Shown piece after piece: positions 63,101 to 64,000 of a stretch of 64,000 bases of DNA. A program made the position numbers and the translations under genes. The notes below the pieces were generated by a model that searched no databases, was not told the origin of the DNA, and was given only the letters and a program-made list of their open reading frames with translations. The first letter of the stretch is position 1; each line of letters starts with the position of its first letter. Origin of the DNA: Pithys albifrons albifrons (Eukaryota; Chordata; Aves; Passeriformes; Thamnophilidae); the NCBI RefSeq assembly GCF_047495875.1, contig NC_092467.1, forward strand, positions 14,473,566 through 14,537,565. The letters are read 5' to 3'.

Positions 63101-64000
63101 TGTGACACCAGAGCACTGCAGAGAAAGATTTACTGAGAAGATTTTAGATTAAATTAAAGCTAAGATAGACAGCCAGGTAGACAGTGAATAAACTACAACT
63201 CTGCATGTCAAAGCTACAAGAACGGGCACTATTAATGCTTACTTGTCCACCATATTGGCTGCCTCCATAAGAAGATGGCCCCTGGAAAAAGTATTGAAAA
63301 TTAGTTATTTCTGAATATCTAATTGGTGGAGCCAAGCAGCAAAGAGATCTATATTTTGTTATTTTACTGTTTGTGTGTAATTATCCCAGAATAAACTCTG
63401 TGTTTTTTTCTTCTTTGAATTTGCAATATTACTACAGAGGATTGACCAGTGTCAATTTTCTTGAAATATTAAGATCTTAATACAAGTCAAATACTTGTAA
63501 AAATATATATATCATATAAAATATTAAAAGTAAAAGCTTACATGTCCTCCATACTGGCTCGCTCCAGAGGAATATGAACCCTGTAAAGAATACCAAATGA
63601 GTGAATTACCTGCAGTAGGATTTCCTTAAAATAAAACATGACTCTCCCAGGACAACAGGAGCAAGAACATAAGGTAAGAGTGAAGACAGGTGAGCAGGAC
63701 TTTCATTATACTTTAATAATGAGAGTTCAAGCCTTACAAGGTAAGTTGGAGAAATGCCTGGGTTCCTAAGCAAGAGTGAAAGGCAAAAACATACTCTTGT
63801 TTGTGTGGCCAGTTGGGAAGGTTAAACTGGAATTATTTCCAGTTCTTTCTCTGCTCATTTTTGGGGAATGGCATTGCTTTATCTGGAAAGCTGAGCCCTG
63901 GGCCAAAGCTAGCAGTAAAATACTGGCCCAACAGGCCTCTGAAAACCAACTTAGCAAATTTACTGAAAACACATACAACAAGAAGTCTCTTTAAAGGGGG
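54100..64000 (-). CDS. Unrecognised gene of tandem phase-0 micro-exons encoding a Gly/Ser/Gln/Tyr-rich repeat protein (3' part; 5' end off the right edge)
   Basis: I do not recognise this gene. Fifteen short exons between 63580 and 54597, plus a terminal exon ending at 54100, form one minus-strand reading frame of about 215 residues so far. Micro-exon lengths are 39 (ten exons), 36 (two), 33 (one) and 30 nt (two). All are multiples of three and split between codons, so any exon can be skipped without changing frame. The consensus is G-S-x-S-S-G-G-S-Q-Y-G-G-Q. Fourteen exons have an AG acceptor and a GT donor; the exon at 58758 does not. Introns are about 260-1200 bp. Repeats nearer the 3' end lose Tyr and gain Lys (GKP, GKP, GKG). 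No micro-exon is seen from 63581 to 64000, so the start and any signal peptide lie to the right. The hydrophobic C-terminus suggests a membrane-attached or secreted protein; this is inference. The gene sits between SLC35A3 and, by synteny, AGL. Confidence 0.8.
54597..54626 (-). CDS. Micro-exon (30 nt), last before the terminal exon
   Basis: Encodes QSPSSGGSQV. The acceptor is GTTTTCAG after a T-rich tract and the donor is GTAAGT. It matches the first nine positions of the 39-nt consensus, with Gln replacing the first Gly, and lacks the YGGQ end. If the AG three bases further in were used, Q1 would be dropped. Confidence 0.8.
55280..55318 (-). CDS. Micro-exon (39 nt)
   Basis: Encodes GGSGSGSTYSGKG, with acceptor TTTTACAG and a GTAAG donor. 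It is a divergent copy with Lys at position 12. Confidence 0.8.
55874..55912 (-). CDS. Micro-exon (39 nt)
   Basis: Encodes GSSSSGGKQQGKP, with acceptor TTTTTTCAG and donor GTAAGG. The Tyr is replaced by Gln and the end is GKP. Confidence 0.82.
57108..57146 (-). CDS. Micro-exon (39 nt)
   Basis: Encodes GSYPSGGRQHGKP, with acceptor CATTACAG and donor GTAAGT. It is most like the 55874 copy, with which it shares the basic GKP end. Confidence 0.82.
57544..57582 (-). CDS. Micro-exon (39 nt)
   Basis: Encodes DNFPSGSSQYGGQ, with acceptor TTTAATAG and donor GTGAGT. It is the only copy starting with an acidic residue. Confidence 0.85.
58758..58796 (-). pseudogene. Decaying micro-exon (39 nt) with non-canonical splice sites
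   Basis: The 39 nt still read SSSYSGSNQYGGQ in full, but the acceptor is GG (TTTTTATGG) where the other copies have AG, and the donor is GCAAGC. Using the next AG, two bases into the exon, would shift the frame. Skipping it keeps the frame. It is best read as a recently lost exon, though a GC donor alone can be functional. Confidence 0.7.
59241..59276 (-). CDS. Micro-exon (36 nt)
   Basis: Encodes GSFGGTNYQGGQ, with acceptor AATCCAG and donor GTAGGC. It is one codon shorter than the consensus and keeps the Tyr and the GGQ end. Confidence 0.8.
59967..59996 (-). CDS. Micro-exon (30 nt) with two cysteines
   Basis: Encodes GGCVCPGGGP, with acceptor TTTTGTACAG and donor GTAAGT. It is the only cysteine-containing copy in the window and lacks Ser, Gln and Tyr. 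Good splice sites and correct phase support it, but its peptide does not follow the consensus. Confidence 0.62.
60338..60487 (+). mobile_element. CR1 LINE 3' end in an intron of the micro-exon gene
   Basis: CTCAGGGAAGTGGTCACAGG, then AGCCTGTCTGAGTTCAAGAA, GGGTCCCTTCCAACTCCACA and a terminal ATTGTATGAGTCTATGA follow the CR1 3' consensus. It is antisense to the micro-exon gene. Confidence 0.9.
60750..60785 (-). CDS. Micro-exon (36 nt)
   Basis: Encodes GFSSGVRQSGGQ, with acceptor CTTCCAG and donor GTAAGC. Tyr is replaced by Ser while the GGQ end is kept. Confidence 0.8.
61124..61156 (-). CDS. Micro-exon (33 nt)
   Basis: Encodes ASSGSSQYSGQ, with acceptor TTTCTTTAG and the weaker donor GTAAAA. 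It is two codons shorter at the N-terminal side than the consensus. Confidence 0.8.
61595..61633 (-). CDS. Micro-exon (39 nt)
   Basis: Encodes GPSFAGGSHYGGQ, with acceptor GCTTCAG and donor GTGAGA. The intron bases just after the donor (GTGAGAATTG) resemble those of the next two copies upstream, a trace of tandem duplication. Confidence 0.85.
62419..62457 (-). CDS. Micro-exon (39 nt), consensus copy
   Basis: Encodes GSPSSGGSQYGGQ exactly, with acceptor TTTTGTTCAG and donor GTGAGA. It is used here as the reference for the repeat. Confidence 0.88.
62823..62861 (-). CDS. Micro-exon (39 nt)
   Basis: Encodes GSPSSAGSQYGAQ, with acceptor ATTTCCAG and donor GTGAGA. The exon and the donor-side intron bases (GTGAGAATTCTTTG) are very close to those of the 62419 copy, suggesting a recent duplication. 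Confidence 0.87.
63243..63281 (-). CDS. Micro-exon (39 nt)
   Basis: Encodes GPSSYGGSQYGGQ, with acceptor CTTTTTCCAG and donor GTAAGC. It carries two Gly-flanked tyrosines. Confidence 0.87.
63542..63580 (-). CDS. Micro-exon (39 nt), most 5' copy in the window
   Basis: Encodes GSYSSGASQYGGH, with acceptor TCTTTACAG and donor GTAAGC. It must be preceded by at least one further exon beyond position 64000, because no start codon or signal peptide is joined to it here. Confidence 0.87.

Noticed and set aside
54100..63580. CRISPR-like or satellite interpretation of the regularly spaced short repeats
   Set aside because: Spacing is irregular (about 300-1250 bp), the repeats are splice-flanked and codon-structured, and the genome is vertebrate.

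Overview
This is a vertebrate, almost certainly avian, genomic window. The genes are intron-rich with GT-AG introns, the promoters are CpG islands, and the interspersed repeats are CR1 LINE tails plus a solo LTR of a type common in birds. The gene order matches the conserved vertebrate block TRMT13 - SASS6 - MFSD14A - SLC35A3 (human 1p21), where AGL would normally come next.

Layout from left to right. (1) Positions 1-2719, minus strand: the first six coding exons of TRMT13 (tRNA 2'-O-methyltransferase). The catalytic half lies beyond the left edge. Exon 1 carries a long Gly-Gln dipeptide tract. (2) Positions 2775-13657, plus strand: complete SASS6 (centriole cartwheel protein), 17 coding exons and 640 residues. 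It is head-to-head with TRMT13, with only 55 bp between the start codons. (3) Positions 16401-28232, minus strand: complete MFSD14A (HIAT1), 12 coding exons and 491 residues, convergent with SASS6. Its CpG-island promoter holds a GC-box minisatellite. (4) Positions 34725-42426, minus strand: complete SLC35A3 coding region (Golgi UDP-GlcNAc transporter), 7 coding exons and 326 residues. The 5' noncoding exon(s) probably lie in the CpG island near 52.1-52.9 kb. The last intron holds a 34-bp minisatellite, and the long 5' intron holds a solo LTR and a CR1 fragment.

(5) Positions 54100-63580, minus strand, open to the right: a gene I do not recognise. It is built from at least 15 tandem micro-exons of 30-39 nt. 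All are multiples of three and in phase 0, and most encode a 13-residue Gly/Ser/Gln/Tyr repeat (G-S-x-S-S-G-G-S-Q-Y-G-G-Q). They feed into a 99-nt terminal exon that ends in a hydrophobic C-terminal tail resembling a GPI-attachment signal or membrane anchor. One micro-exon has a GG acceptor and a GC donor and looks as if it is decaying. This tandem micro-exon gene is the most unusual object in the window. Its 5' end and any signal peptide are outside the window.

The four named genes are unrelated housekeeping functions (tRNA modification, centriole assembly, membrane transport, nucleotide-sugar transport) kept together by synteny, not as a pathway. Exon boundaries were set by reading splice sites and checking that the frame and remembered family sequence continue across each junction. 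No alignment or database search was run.
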